Part shown: in pieces, positions 51,134 to 59,551 of the stretch
Numbering within the stretch: the first letter of the stretch is position 1
How the letters are laid out: each line of letters starts with the position of its first letter
Source of the DNA: DAOQVR01 sp035341665
GTDB lineage: Bacteria > Chloroflexota > Anaerolineae > JAAYZQ01
Assembly: GCA_035341665.1 (NCBI GenBank)
Contig: DAOQVR010000019.1
Coordinates: 1 to 64,000 of the forward strand
Reading direction: 5' to 3'
DNA length: 64,000 nt
The notes under the pieces: model-generated
The model's database searches: none
What the model saw: only the letters and a program-made list of their open reading frames with translations
What the model was told of the DNA's origin: nothing
Position numbers and translations under genes: made by a program

Positions 51134-54100
51134 TTACCCGCGCGCCAGGTCGACCTGGGCCGGCACAAGCAGTGCGGACAGCTGCCCCAATACCTGCTGA
51201 TCGGTGAACCCATGCAGAGAGATGGCACCTCCGCGGCAGGCCACGACGCACAATCCACAGCCCTTGCACAGCGCGGGGTTGATCTCCGCCTGGCGCCGTC
51301 CCCGTACCTCTACGAGCTTGGCGGCGCTTGCGGGGCAGACCTCGGTGCACGTGCCGCAGGCGACACACCGCAAGGGCTGCACCTCGGCAATCATCGGCTC
51401 GATCTCCACCTGGCCCCGGTTCAGCAGCGCCACGACCTGCACCGCCGCAGCACTCGCATGGGAGACCGTGTCGGGAATGTCCTTCGGGCTCTGGCAGACG
51501 CCGGCCAGAAAGACCCCGTCGCTGGCCGTCTCGGCCGGGCGCAGCTTGGGGTGTGCTTCCATGAAGAAGCCATCGCTGCTTCGCGTGACGTGGAAGAGGT
51601 GAGCCAGCTCATCGGACCCGGCAGCGGGCACCATTGTCGTAGCCAGGACCACCATGTCCACGGGTACCTCGATCACCTCGCCCAACAGCGTGTCCTCAGC
51701 CCGCACGACCAGCCGATGCCCTGGACTGCCGTCCTGCCGGTCCGCGCGCACAGCCTCGACCTCTGCGGCCTTGCCCCGGATGAAGAAGATGCCTTCCTTT
51801 TGCACCCTTTCGTAGAACTCGGCATACCCTTTGCCAAACGCGGTGATGTCGATGTAGAACTCATAGACCCGCGCATGGGTCTTTTCGCGGATGAGGTGTG
51901 CCAGCTTCATCGAGTACATGCAGCAAGCCCGGGAGCAGTAGGCGTTGTGGTTCTGGTCGCGGCTGCCGATGCAGTGGAGAATTGCGACCGCTTCCGGCCT
52001 GCGGCCATCCTTGAGCAATACCTCGCCGGCCGTCGGCCCGCCCGCATTGACCAGTCGCTCGACCTCGAGCGCGGTGTAGACATCGTCGTACCGGCCATAG
52101 CCGTACTGGGGCAGTTTTCGGGCGTCGTAGAGCTCAAAGCCTGTAGCCAGTACAATCGACCCGACGGACAGCTCCTCCAGGCGTTCCTGCATCGTGTGGT
52201 CGATGGCCTCCCGCTCACAAGCCCATACGCAGCGGTAGCATCCGGAGCACACGCCGCAGTCGAGGCAGCGGGAGGCCTCGGCAATCGCCTGCTGTTCCGT
52301 CAGCGGCAGTACCACCTCCTTGAAGGTACGTACTCGCTCCTCCAGGTCAAGACGGAGCGACTGAACCCGCGGAGCTGGGGTGACGGTGCCCAGGCGAACC
52401 TTGGCTGCGGCTTCCTCGCGGGTCCACTTTTCCACGGGACGCTTTGCCGCCGGCAGCTCGTGGAGCGGCTCACCCTGCAGGTAACAGTGGATCGAATGGG
52501 CAGCCTCGTGCCCCAGTGCAACGGCATTCACGACGAAGCCGGACCCTGGGATCACGCCCCGCCCGGCAAAGAGGCCGGGGATGCTGGTGAGCAGCGTAAT
52601 CTGGTCGCCGATCATCCGGTCAAAAGGCTCCTCGAGGTAGATCAGGTCCGAGAACTGGCCGATAGCGCGAATCACGGTGTCCACTTCCATGACGAATCCG
52701 GTTCCAGGCTCGGGCACCACGACGCGCTTTCCGCTGTCGTCGATTCGGCTCAGCTGCTGTGACTGAGCGCACTCCAGGCCTGCGACGTGGCCTTTTTCCC
52801 CGCCGCTTGCGTCTCCGACGATGCGCGTCGCGACTGTGTTGGTGAGAAGCTTGATGCCTTCGGCCTCGGCTTGTTCGAGCTCCCAGGGGTAAGCAGGGAT
52901 CTCTCCCCTCGAGCGCCTGTAGACAAGGGTGACAGTCTGAGCCCCCAGGCGCAGCGCCGTCGTCGCGGCATCCAGGGCGGTTATGCCGCCGCCGACCACG
53001 GCGACCCGCTTGCCGATCTGGACGCGCCGGCCAAGGTTGACCTGACGAAGGAAGAGAACTCCAGAAAGCACGCCCTCCAGCTCTTCCCCGGGGATGCCGA
53101 GCTGTGTGGACCTGCTCACGCCGGTGGCGAGAAAGACCGCGTCATGGTCGCCGCCGTTCTCTCTGAGGAGGGTGGAGGGGTTGCGCACGGGGCTGTTCAG
53201 CCGCAGCTCGACTCCCAGGGCCAGGATGTCGTCGATGTCGCGCTGTAGGATTCCCTTGGGAAGGCGGTGCTCCGGAATCCCGGTTCGCATCAATCCGCCT
53301 GCCACCGGAAGTGCCTCGTAGACCGTCACGCCGTATCCAAGCTTGCAGAGCGCCTGGGCTGCTGTGAGCCCACAGGGACCGGAGCCGACCACGGCGACAC
53401 GCTCTTGCCTCGTCTGGGGCACGGGATCGATGGGGCGGGGCAGGCCCCGGGCGTAGACATAGTCCACCACGAAGCGTTTGAGCTCCATGATCGACAACGG
53501 CTCGTCGACCAGGCGGCGATTGCAGGCACCCTCACAGGGGTGGTGGCAGGTCCGCCCGCAGACGCTCGCAAAGGGGTTGTCCTCCCGAATGATACGCAGG
53601 GCCTCCTCGAAGCGCCCTTCACGGATGTAGGAGATGTAGCCTTGCGCATGCTGGCCCGCCGGGCAGGCGTCCTGGCAGGGTGCGACGCCCACCTTGTCTA
53701 TGACAAAGGCGTTGGGCACCGCCTGGGGGAAAGGCCGGTAGATGACCTTACGCGTCGACAAACCGAGGTTGAACTCGCTTGGCAGCTCCTTGGGGCAAGC
53801 CTCAGCGCAAGAACCGCAGCCTGTGCACTTGGTCACATCTACGTATCGGGGCTTGCGGCGCACGGTCACCCGGAAGTTGCCCACGTAGCCCTGAACGTCT
53901 ACGACCTCGCTGTACTCCAGCAGGTGCACATTTGGATGGCTTGCCAGGTCGACCATCTTGGGGGTGAGGATGCAGGCGGAGCAGTCAAGAGTCGGGAACG
54001 TCTTGTCGAGCTGCGCCATGTGTCCGCCGATGGACGGCTGTTTCTCCACCAGGTAGACCGGGTAGCCGGAATTGGCAATGTCAAGTGCCGCCTGGATGCC

Positions 54101-54550
54101 TGCGATGCCGCCGCCGACGACAAGTGCCGCGCGCGTAACGGGCTCCTGGCGGGGATGAAGGGCCTCGTGCCGGCGAACGCGCTCGACGGCGCCGCGGACA
54201 AGGTCCTTGGCTTTCACGGTCGCGGTGTCTTTCGAGGAGTGCACCCAGGAGCAGTGCTCGCGCAGGTTGGCGACCTCGAGGAAGAAGGGGTTGAGACCGG
54301 CCGACTGCAGCGTGGCACGAAATGTCCGTTCGTGCATGCGTGGCGAACAGGCTGCTACCACCACCCGATCCACTCCGAGCTCGCAGATGTCGTGGCGGAT
54401 CGCCGCCTGACCCGGATCAGAGCAGGTGTACTTGTTGGTGCGTGCCACAAAGACGCCGTCCAGCAGGCGTGCATAGTCACACACGGCCTCCACGTCCACC
54501 GTGCCGGCAATGTTGGACCCGCAGTAGCAGATATATACCCCGATTCTCAC
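51134..54550 (-). CDS. hdrA: HdrA with inserted GltD/NfnB-like NADPH module
   Basis: A 1138-aa HdrA. It has the N-terminal domain (CYCGSNIAG, YTCSDPGQ, AACSPRMHE), FAD motif GGGIAGIQAAL, LDCSACILTP, the first insert cluster CTGCGSCAEAC, and, far downstream, CLDCGVCSGCYRCVWAC, HCIGSRD/YCSRACC and a C-terminal ferredoxin (CVACGTCTEVC, CKGCGLCVVAC). Between the two insert clusters sit about 480 residues of the glutamate synthase small-subunit/NfnB family: CQDACPAGQ, CGRTCHHPCEGAC, VVGSGPCGLTAAQAL and VVGGGITALDAA. It therefore combines an HdrA bifurcating flavin with a second flavin/NADPH-type site. The start is a GTG (54550) overlapping the hdrCB stop. Confidence 0.93.
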   Translation of the reverse strand: MRIGVYICYCGSNIAGTVDVEAVCDYARLLDGVFVARTNKYTCSDPGQAAIRHDICELGVDRVVVAACSPRMHERTFRATLQSAGLNPFFLEVANLREHCSWVHSSKDTATVKAKDLVRGAVERVRRHEALHPRQEPVTRAALVVGGGIAGIQAALDIANSGYPVYLVEKQPSIGGHMAQLDKTFPTLDCSACILTPKMVDLASHPNVHLLEYSEVVDVQGYVGNFRVTVRRKPRYVDVTKCTGCGSCAEACPKELPSEFNLGLSTRKVIYRPFPQAVPNAFVIDKVGVAPCQDACPAGQHAQGYISYIREGRFEEALRIIREDNPFASVCGRTCHHPCEGACNRRLVDEPLSIMELKRFVVDYVYARGLPRPIDPVPQTRQERVAVVGSGPCGLTAAQALCKLGYGVTVYEALPVAGGLMRTGIPEHRLPKGILQRDIDDILALGVELRLNSPVRNPSTLLRENGGDHDAVFLATGVSRSTQLGIPGEELEGVLSGVLFLRQVNLGRRVQIGKRVAVVGGGITALDAATTALRLGAQTVTLVYRRSRGEIPAYPWELEQAEAEGIKLLTNTVATRIVGDASGGEKGHVAGLECAQSQQLSRIDDSGKRVVVPEPGTGFVMEVDTVIRAIGQFSDLIYLEEPFDRMIGDQITLLTSIPGLFAGRGVIPGSGFVVNAVALGHEAAHSIHCYLQGEPLHELPAAKRPVEKWTREEAAAKVRLGTVTPAPRVQSLRLDLEERVRTFKEVVLPLTEQQAIAEASRCLDCGVCSGCYRCVWACEREAIDHTMQERLEELSVGSIVLATGFELYDARKLPQYGYGRYDDVYTALEVERLVNAGGPTAGEVLLKDGRRPEAVAILHCIGSRDQNHNAYCSRACCMYSMKLAHLIREKTHARVYEFYIDITAFGKGYAEFYERVQKEGIFFIRGKAAEVEAVRADRQDGSPGHRLVVRAEDTLLGEVIEVPVDMVVLATTMVPAAGSDELAHLFHVTRSSDGFFMEAHPKLRPAETASDGVFLAGVCQSPKDIPDTVSHASAAAVQVVALLNRGQVEIEPMIAEVQPLRCVACGTCTEVCPASAAKLVEVRGRRQAEINPALCKGCGLCVVACRGGAISLHGFTDQQVLGQLSALLVPAQVDLARG

Positions 54551-55731
54551 GCTGCAGTCTCCATCGCGCGCCACACGATCTCTGCCAGGTCCAGAACCTG
54601 CATGCGGGCCCTTTGGCGCCGGGCGGCGCCCATCAGGGTACGCTTGCATTGCTGACAGGCCGACAGAACGATGCGTGCGCCCGTCTGTTGTGCCTGAGCC
54701 AGACGCCGGTCGGCTACTGCCGAGGTGGCGGTCTCGTCGACCATCTGTACGTCGCCCCCACCGCCACAGCAGAGGGCCACTTCGCGGCTGGCATCCATCT
54801 CCCGGAGCTCAATGCCAGGCACGCGAGCGATCACCTCTCGGGGAGCATCGTAGACACCGCTCTTGCGGCCGAGGTCGCAGGGATCGTGGTAGGTGACAAC
54901 TTGCTCCATGTCGCCGAGCTTCAGGCGGCCATCCTCTGCGAGGCGGGCCAGGAATTGGCTAGAGTGAAGCACCTCGAAGCCAGGCCGTGCCGAGTCGATC
55001 TCGGGGTAGAGGTGTGACCACGTGTGGTAGCAGGATGGGCAGGTCACCACGAGGGTCTTTGCCCCGGTCTCGCGCACGCGGGCGACGTTGTGCTCCCTCA
55101 TGGTCACCATCGGCCCTTCCATGCCGGCCGAGTAGAGAGGGTAGCCACAGCACCACTCCTCGCCACCCAACGCGACGGCGTCGATTCCTGCCCGGCTCAT
55201 GATCTGCGCCATGGCCTGCGGAATGCCGTAGACAGTCGGGTAGAAGGAAGCCACGCACCCGACGTAGAACACCACATCCGCACTGCGCCTGGTCCGAAGG
55301 GCTTGGCTTTCCGGCGGCAAGTTGTCGGTCCACATCAACCGGGTCGAGTTGTCGTCCGCCGAGATGTTGTGGCGGGCAAGCACCGTATCCCGCATCGACA
55401 GGAGGTTGGGGGGCAGGCTCATCGCACGGCTGACGGCCCAGCTGCGCACGCTGCGTACCGCGTCGCCAACCGGGATCCCGCGAGGGCAGCGCTCCGTGCA
55501 GGAGAAGCACGCAGTGCAGAGCCAGATGGCCCGGCAGGCAAGCAGGCGATCGCTCAAACCGAGGTGCAGGAGGTGGAGAATGCGCCTGGGATTGTAGTCC
55601 ATGAAGGGGGCGGTGGGGCAGGCTCCCGAGCAGGTGCCGCACTGATAACACGCGACGAGCTGCCCTCCATCACGCAGGTCCGCCAGCAGTGCCTCGACAT
55701 CCCGGTCGAAGCTTATCGGCACCTTGGTCAT
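54547..55731 (-). CDS. HdrC-HdrB fusion (HdrD-like)
   Basis: A 394-aa fusion. Residues about 25-120 are HdrC-like with CYQCGTCSGAC and CTACFSCTERC; the rest holds two CCG domains (YVGC with WCCGY; HDPCDLG with LCCGGGGD). It combines relay and catalytic parts in one chain, as in HdrD and GlpC-type proteins. It is the first gene of the operon, with AAGGAGGATT upstream of the ATG and a promoter with consensus hexamers. The acceptor disulfide is unknown; sulfite-reduction DsrC-like partners or other thiols are candidates. Confidence 0.92.
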   Translation of the reverse strand: MTKVPISFDRDVEALLADLRDGGQLVACYQCGTCSGACPTAPFMDYNPRRILHLLHLGLSDRLLACRAIWLCTACFSCTERCPRGIPVGDAVRSVRSWAVSRAMSLPPNLLSMRDTVLARHNISADDNSTRLMWTDNLPPESQALRTRRSADVVFYVGCVASFYPTVYGIPQAMAQIMSRAGIDAVALGGEEWCCGYPLYSAGMEGPMVTMREHNVARVRETGAKTLVVTCPSCYHTWSHLYPEIDSARPGFEVLHSSQFLARLAEDGRLKLGDMEQVVTYHDPCDLGRKSGVYDAPREVIARVPGIELREMDASREVALCCGGGGDVQMVDETATSAVADRRLAQAQQTGARIVLSACQQCKRTLMGAARRQRARMQVLDLAEIVWRAMETAA

Positions 55732-55844
55732 CGCCCAATCCTCCTTGCCGGATGATCAGGGAGCGGCGACCGATCAGCACCGCGATCTGCCTGGTGCGTG
55801 GAGCAGTGCGAGTAGACCGTTGGCCAGGCTGAACCTACGCCCAC

Positions 55845-55874
55845 ATTATACCATAGACCCGGCGAGTATGTCAA
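55845..55874 (-). promoter_or_regulatory. promoter of the hdr-flx operon, consensus hexamers
   Basis: Consensus TTGACA (55869-55874) and consensus TATAAT (55845-55850), 18-bp spacer, with TG one base before the -10. Start near 55838, giving a leader of about 107 nt. The best-matching promoter in the window, so the operon is likely highly expressed unless repressed. Confidence 0.85.
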
Positions 55875-55891
55875 TTGCGAGAATACAGGCC

Positions 55892-55938
55892 ATTGCCATG
55901 CAGCTGCACCGTGCTGAGTGGTGCGGCTGCATGGCAAT
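55892..55938. repeat. 19-bp inverted repeat with 9-nt loop
   Basis: Arms at 55892-55910 and 55920-55938 are complementary at 18 of 19 positions. It lies between the divergent hdr-flx and YhfC promoters, centred about 77 bp upstream of the hdr-flx start. No T-tract follows on either strand, so it is not a normal terminator. It may be a regulator site, a cruciform or the remnant of a small mobile repeat. Confidence 0.8.
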
Positions 55939-56023
55939 CGGCAAGCGTGCCGCGGGCGGCGCGACGGCCGGCAGGGTGCGCGGCCCGAGCCCTCAGGAAC
56001 GATTCCCCCGGCGGCGCGCGGCC

Positions 56024-56051
56024 TTGACCCAACTAGCTTTCGGGGTATACT
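56024..56051 (+). promoter_or_regulatory. promoter of the YhfC-ABC operon
   Basis: TTGACC (56024-56029) and TATACT (56046-56051), 16-bp spacer. Start near 56058, 13 nt before the GTG, leaving just the GAGGACC ribosome-binding site. Confidence 0.65.
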
Positions 56052-56070
56052 CGGCGGTGAGGACCAAGCC

Positions 56071-56934
56071 GTGGACTTGCTCTTGATCGCGCACCTGCTC
56101 AACGCCCTGCTCATGATCGGTCTACCCGTCGGTCTAGCGGTCCTTTTGATTGCCCGCTGGAAGCTCGGCTGGCGCTTGCTGTTCGCCGGTGCCGTCACCT
56201 TTGTCGTGTCGCAAGTGGGGCATGTGCCCTTCAATCTGGGCGCGACCGCGCTTCTGAACCGCACCTCGCTGGTGAGCCTGCCGGTGCAGGGGCAGCTTGC
56301 GTTCAATGCCGTCTTCCTGGGCCTTAGCGCCGGGCTGTTCGAAGAGTTGTGCCGCTATGGCATGTATCGCTGGTGGCTCAAGGATGCCCGCTCCTGGCGC
56401 AAGGGCGTGCTGGCCGGCGCGGGACATGGAGGCGGCGAGGCACTCCTCTTGGGCGTGCTGGCCCTGTATGCGTTCTTGCAGCTCACGGCCCTGCGCAACG
56501 CCGACCTATCGACGCTTGTTCCGGCCGGCGATCTGGCTCGGGTGCAGGAGCAGGTGTTGGCCTACTGGTCGATGACCTGGTACGACTCGCTGCTCGGCGC
56601 GCTGGAGCGCCTCATTGCGCTCCCGATCCAGATCGCGCTCTCTCTGCTGGTGTTGCAGGCGTTTCTCCGCCGGCGGGCCGGCTGGGTCGTTCTGGCGGTC
56701 GGCTATCATGCGCTGGTCGATGCGTCGGCCGTACTGGCCCTGCCCCACGGTGCCTACCTGGTAGAAGCCGTCGCCGGCGGCTTTGCGCTCATCAGCCTGG
56801 CACTCATCGTGCTGTTGCGACGCCCGGAGCCGGCCCTGGACCTCGAGCCGCTGCCTCGGGTCACGGCGGACCCCTTTGTCCCGGCCCCGGTCGAGGAGAC
56901 GCGAGAAAGGCTCGACGATACTCGCTATGCGTAG
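56071..56934 (+). CDS. YhfC-family intramembrane metalloprotease
   Basis: A 287-aa membrane protein with about eight helices. The motif FEELCRYGMYRWW and, after a short loop, GAGHGGGEALLLG, then YHALVDASAV near the end, are the paired Glu-Glu-Arg, His-Gly-Glu and His motifs of YhfC (DUF2324), a relative of CPBP proteases. The substrate is unknown. A GTG start at 56071 fits the promoter and GAGGACC. It is followed 6 nt later by an ABC transporter, suggesting protease and exporter act on the same peptide. Confidence 0.85.
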   Translation: MDLLLIAHLLNALLMIGLPVGLAVLLIARWKLGWRLLFAGAVTFVVSQVGHVPFNLGATALLNRTSLVSLPVQGQLAFNAVFLGLSAGLFEELCRYGMYRWWLKDARSWRKGVLAGAGHGGGEALLLGVLALYAFLQLTALRNADLSTLVPAGDLARVQEQVLAYWSMTWYDSLLGALERLIALPIQIALSLLVLQAFLRRRAGWVVLAVGYHALVDASAVLALPHGAYLVEAVAGGFALISLALIVLLRRPEPALDLEPLPRVTADPFVPAPVEETRERLDDTRYA

Positions 56935-56940
56935 GAATCC

Positions 56941-57849
56941 ATGATCCACACAGAGAACCTGACCAAGCAGTTCAAGCAAGTCCTGGCGGTCGACGGCCTC
57001 AGCCTGGACGTGAAAGAGGGCGAGGTCTTTGGCTTTCTTGGCCCCAACGGCGCTGGCAAGACCACGACTGTGCGCATGCTGACCAGCCTGATCGGGCCGA
57101 CACGTGGCACGGCGACGGTCGCCGGCTTTCGCGTTGGCAGGGACGACACAGCGATCCGGCAGTCGGTCGGCCTGCTGACCGAGACGCCGGGCATGTATGA
57201 CAACCTCGCGGCGGAGACCAACCTGAGGATCTTTGCGGAGCTGTATGAAGTGGCCGACGTGAAGGGCCAGGTCGAGAAATACCTCCGGATCCTCGGCCTG
57301 TGGGATCGCCGCGGCGATCCGGTCGGCACCTTTTCCAAGGGGATGAAGCAGAAGCTTGCGATTGCGCGCGCCCTGCTCCACGAGCCGCGCATCCTCTTCC
57401 TCGACGAGCCGACGGCCGGGCTGGACCCTGAGGCTTCGCACTTGGTGCGCGAATACATCGGCGACCTGCGCAAGGAGGGCCGCACGATCTTTCTCTGTAC
57501 CCACAACCTCGACGAGGCGGACCGGCTGTGTGACCGCGTCGGCGTGTTCAGGACCCGGCTGCTGGTCGAGGATACCCCTGCCAACTTGCGGAGGTCCGTC
57601 TTTGGTCGCAAGGTGGTGTTGCACCTTCGCGCGGCGGATGAGACCCTTGCACTGAGGCTGCGTGGGCTGTCCTTTGTGGGCGAGGTCAAGCTCGTGGAAA
57701 ACAAGCTGGTGGTCACGTTGGACGATCCGGACGTGCACAACCCCGACATCGTCCGTCTGCTGGTTGGGGCGGGTGCGGACGTCATCTACGTCGGCGAGCT
57801 GCGCCATTCCCTGGAGGATGTGTACCTCCAGCTTGTCAGGAGCGAGTGA
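56941..57849 (+). CDS. ABC transporter ATPase
   Basis: A 302-aa ATPase: Walker A GPNGAGKTTT, signature FSKGMKQKLAIARA, Walker B LFLDEPTAGLD, and H-loop CTHNLDEAD, with a C-terminal extension of about 80 residues as in DrrA/NatA-type exporters. It pairs with the permease gene 6 nt downstream. Confidence 0.94.
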   Translation: MIHTENLTKQFKQVLAVDGLSLDVKEGEVFGFLGPNGAGKTTTVRMLTSLIGPTRGTATVAGFRVGRDDTAIRQSVGLLTETPGMYDNLAAETNLRIFAELYEVADVKGQVEKYLRILGLWDRRGDPVGTFSKGMKQKLAIARALLHEPRILFLDEPTAGLDPEASHLVREYIGDLRKEGRTIFLCTHNLDEADRLCDRVGVFRTRLLVEDTPANLRRSVFGRKVVLHLRAADETLALRLRGLSFVGEVKLVENKLVVTLDDPDVHNPDIVRLLVGAGADVIYVGELRHSLEDVYLQLVRSE

Positions 57850-57855
57850 GGTGCC

Positions 57856-58659
57856 ATGAGCAAGATCAGGACGATCATTCGAAAAGAGTGGATGGAGGTC
57901 TTCAAGAACCGGCTGGTGATCTTTACCGTGGCATTCCTGCCACTGTTGCTGACGGCGATCCCGCTGGTGATGCTCTACACCATGCGCGGAGCCGCGACGG
58001 GTGCGATGGCGGAGTCCCTACCGGGCGAGCTGGCCGGCCAACTGGGAGGCTCCGTGTGCCCGAGCGGTCTGAGCGATGCGGAGTGCAACCTGGTTTTCCT
58101 GATCAGCCAGTTCATGATGCTCTTCATGCTCATCCCGGTCTCGATCCCGGTGACAATCGCTGCCTACTCCATCGTGGGCGAGAAGGCGACGCGCAGCCTG
58201 GAGCCCCTCCTGGCGACGCCGATCACCACGCTGGAGCTCCTGGTCGGCAAGTGCCTGGCTGCGGTCATCCCTGCCGTGCTGTCTACCTATGCGGCATATG
58301 GGATTTTTGCGCTGGGCGCGTGGCTGATCGTGGCGAACAAGGCACTGGTGGCCGCGCTGCTGGACGCGCGCTGGCTGATTGCCATCCTCGCAGTAGGGCC
58401 GCTCATGGCTGTCATGTCCGTTACCTTTTCGCTGATGGTCTCGTCGCGTGTCAATGATCCACGCGTGGCGGAGCAGGTGTCGATGGTCATCATGCTTCCG
58501 GTGCTGGCCGGATTCTTTGGCCAAGTGGCTGGCCTTTTCTTCCTGAACGAGCAGATCGTCGCGGTGGTGGCTGTGATCATGGTCGCGGTCGACGCCCTGA
58601 TGGTCTACCTGGCAACGCGTGTCTTCCAGCGTGAGACGATCTTGACCCGGTGGAGATGA
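57856..58659 (+). CDS. ABC-2 type permease (NatB-like)
   Basis: A 267-aa membrane protein with six helices. It begins with a cytosolic basic segment (IRTIIRKEWMEVFKNR), has an extracytoplasmic loop with two cysteines (CPSGLSDAEC) that might form a disulfide, and the motif GEKATRSLEPLLATPIT, typical of ABC-2 permeases such as NatB. Substrate unknown. Confidence 0.88.
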   Translation: MSKIRTIIRKEWMEVFKNRLVIFTVAFLPLLLTAIPLVMLYTMRGAATGAMAESLPGELAGQLGGSVCPSGLSDAECNLVFLISQFMMLFMLIPVSIPVTIAAYSIVGEKATRSLEPLLATPITTLELLVGKCLAAVIPAVLSTYAAYGIFALGAWLIVANKALVAALLDARWLIAILAVGPLMAVMSVTFSLMVSSRVNDPRVAEQVSMVIMLPVLAGFFGQVAGLFFLNEQIVAVVAVIMVAVDALMVYLATRVFQRETILTRWR

Positions 58660-58663
58660 ATCG

Positions 58664-59419
58664 ATGAAGAAGATGGGCTTGGCTCTGCTATTGGTGCTCA
58701 TCGCCAGCCTGACGGCAGCCTCTTGGGCGCTTGCCCAGGGAGAAGAGCTGGCGTTGAAGCTCTCGCGCGATTGGGGATATGGCGGACTCAGCGGCGACAT
58801 ACAGGGTACCTTCTCCATGAGGGCCAGCGGACCCGGCAACTTGACCCGTGTCGAGTTCTTCATTGACGACTCCAAGATCGGAGAAGCCACGAGCGCACCC
58901 TTCAACCTCCAGTTCGTGACCGACAACTACCCGGCGGGCGCGCACTCGATGAGTGCCGTCGGCTACACAACCGATGGGGGGGAGCTACGCTCACAGGCCA
59001 TCCGTGCCACTTTTGTGTCCAAAGAGGAGGGCGGCAAGGCGGCCATGGGGATCATCGTGCCCCTCCTGGGCATCATCGCCGGGGCGATGATTCTGTCGTT
59101 CCTGGTGTCCATGATCAGTGGGCGAAAGGTCAAGACCCTGCCACCCGGCACACCGCGCCAATACCCGCTTGGCGGGGGCATCTGCCGCAGCTGCGGCCGT
59201 CCGGTGGCGCTCCAGGTGTTCGGGATCAACGCTGTGGCCGGCAAGCTCCAGCGCTGTCCCTTCTGTGGCAGGTGGAGCGTCTTTCGGCGCGTTTCGCTCG
59301 AGCAGCTCCGTGCAGCCGAGCGGGCGGAGCTTGGGGCCGCCAAGCTGGGGCAACCGGAGGTTGCCGAGGAGGAGAAACTCCGGAAGGAGCTGGACGACTC
59401 CAAATACCAGGGGCTGTAG
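58664..59419 (+). CDS. exported Ig-like, membrane and zinc-ribbon protein
   Basis: A 251-aa protein with three parts: a signal peptide (1-25, ending AQG), an Ig-like extracytoplasmic domain (about 28-118; LTRVEFFIDDSKIGEATSAP, YPAGAHSMSAVGYTTDGG), one membrane helix (about 128-150), and a cytosolic C-terminus with a zinc ribbon (CRSCGRP, then CPFCGRW). It starts 4 nt after the permease gene and probably helps the YhfC-ABC system sense or assemble. The combination is unusual; no function known. Confidence 0.75.
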   Translation: MKKMGLALLLVLIASLTAASWALAQGEELALKLSRDWGYGGLSGDIQGTFSMRASGPGNLTRVEFFIDDSKIGEATSAPFNLQFVTDNYPAGAHSMSAVGYTTDGGELRSQAIRATFVSKEEGGKAAMGIIVPLLGIIAGAMILSFLVSMISGRKVKTLPPGTPRQYPLGGGICRSCGRPVALQVFGINAVAGKLQRCPFCGRWSVFRRVSLEQLRAAERAELGAAKLGQPEVAEEEKLRKELDDSKYQGL

Positions 59420-59501
59420 GACCCCTTGGCTCGCTGCCAGACCTGGCCGGCAGCAAAGGTAAGGGACGACATTTCCTTCTGTCGCGTTCAGAGAACGAAC
59501 C

Positions 59502-59530
59502 TTGCCTGCGGCGGAATCGTGTGCTATACT
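59502..59530 (+). promoter_or_regulatory. promoter of the acyltransferase-like gene
   Basis: TTGCCT (59502-59507) and TATACT (59525-59530), 17-bp spacer, TG one base before the -10. Start near 59537, 15 nt before the ATG. Confidence 0.6.
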
Positions 59531-59551
59531 CGCCGGCGGGGGATCGGCACC

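Noticed and set aside
50708..54655. Long plus-strand frames (684 and 462 aa) opposite mvhD and hdrA
   Set aside because: Mirror frames of clearly homologous HdrA; no ribosome-binding sites, no motifs.
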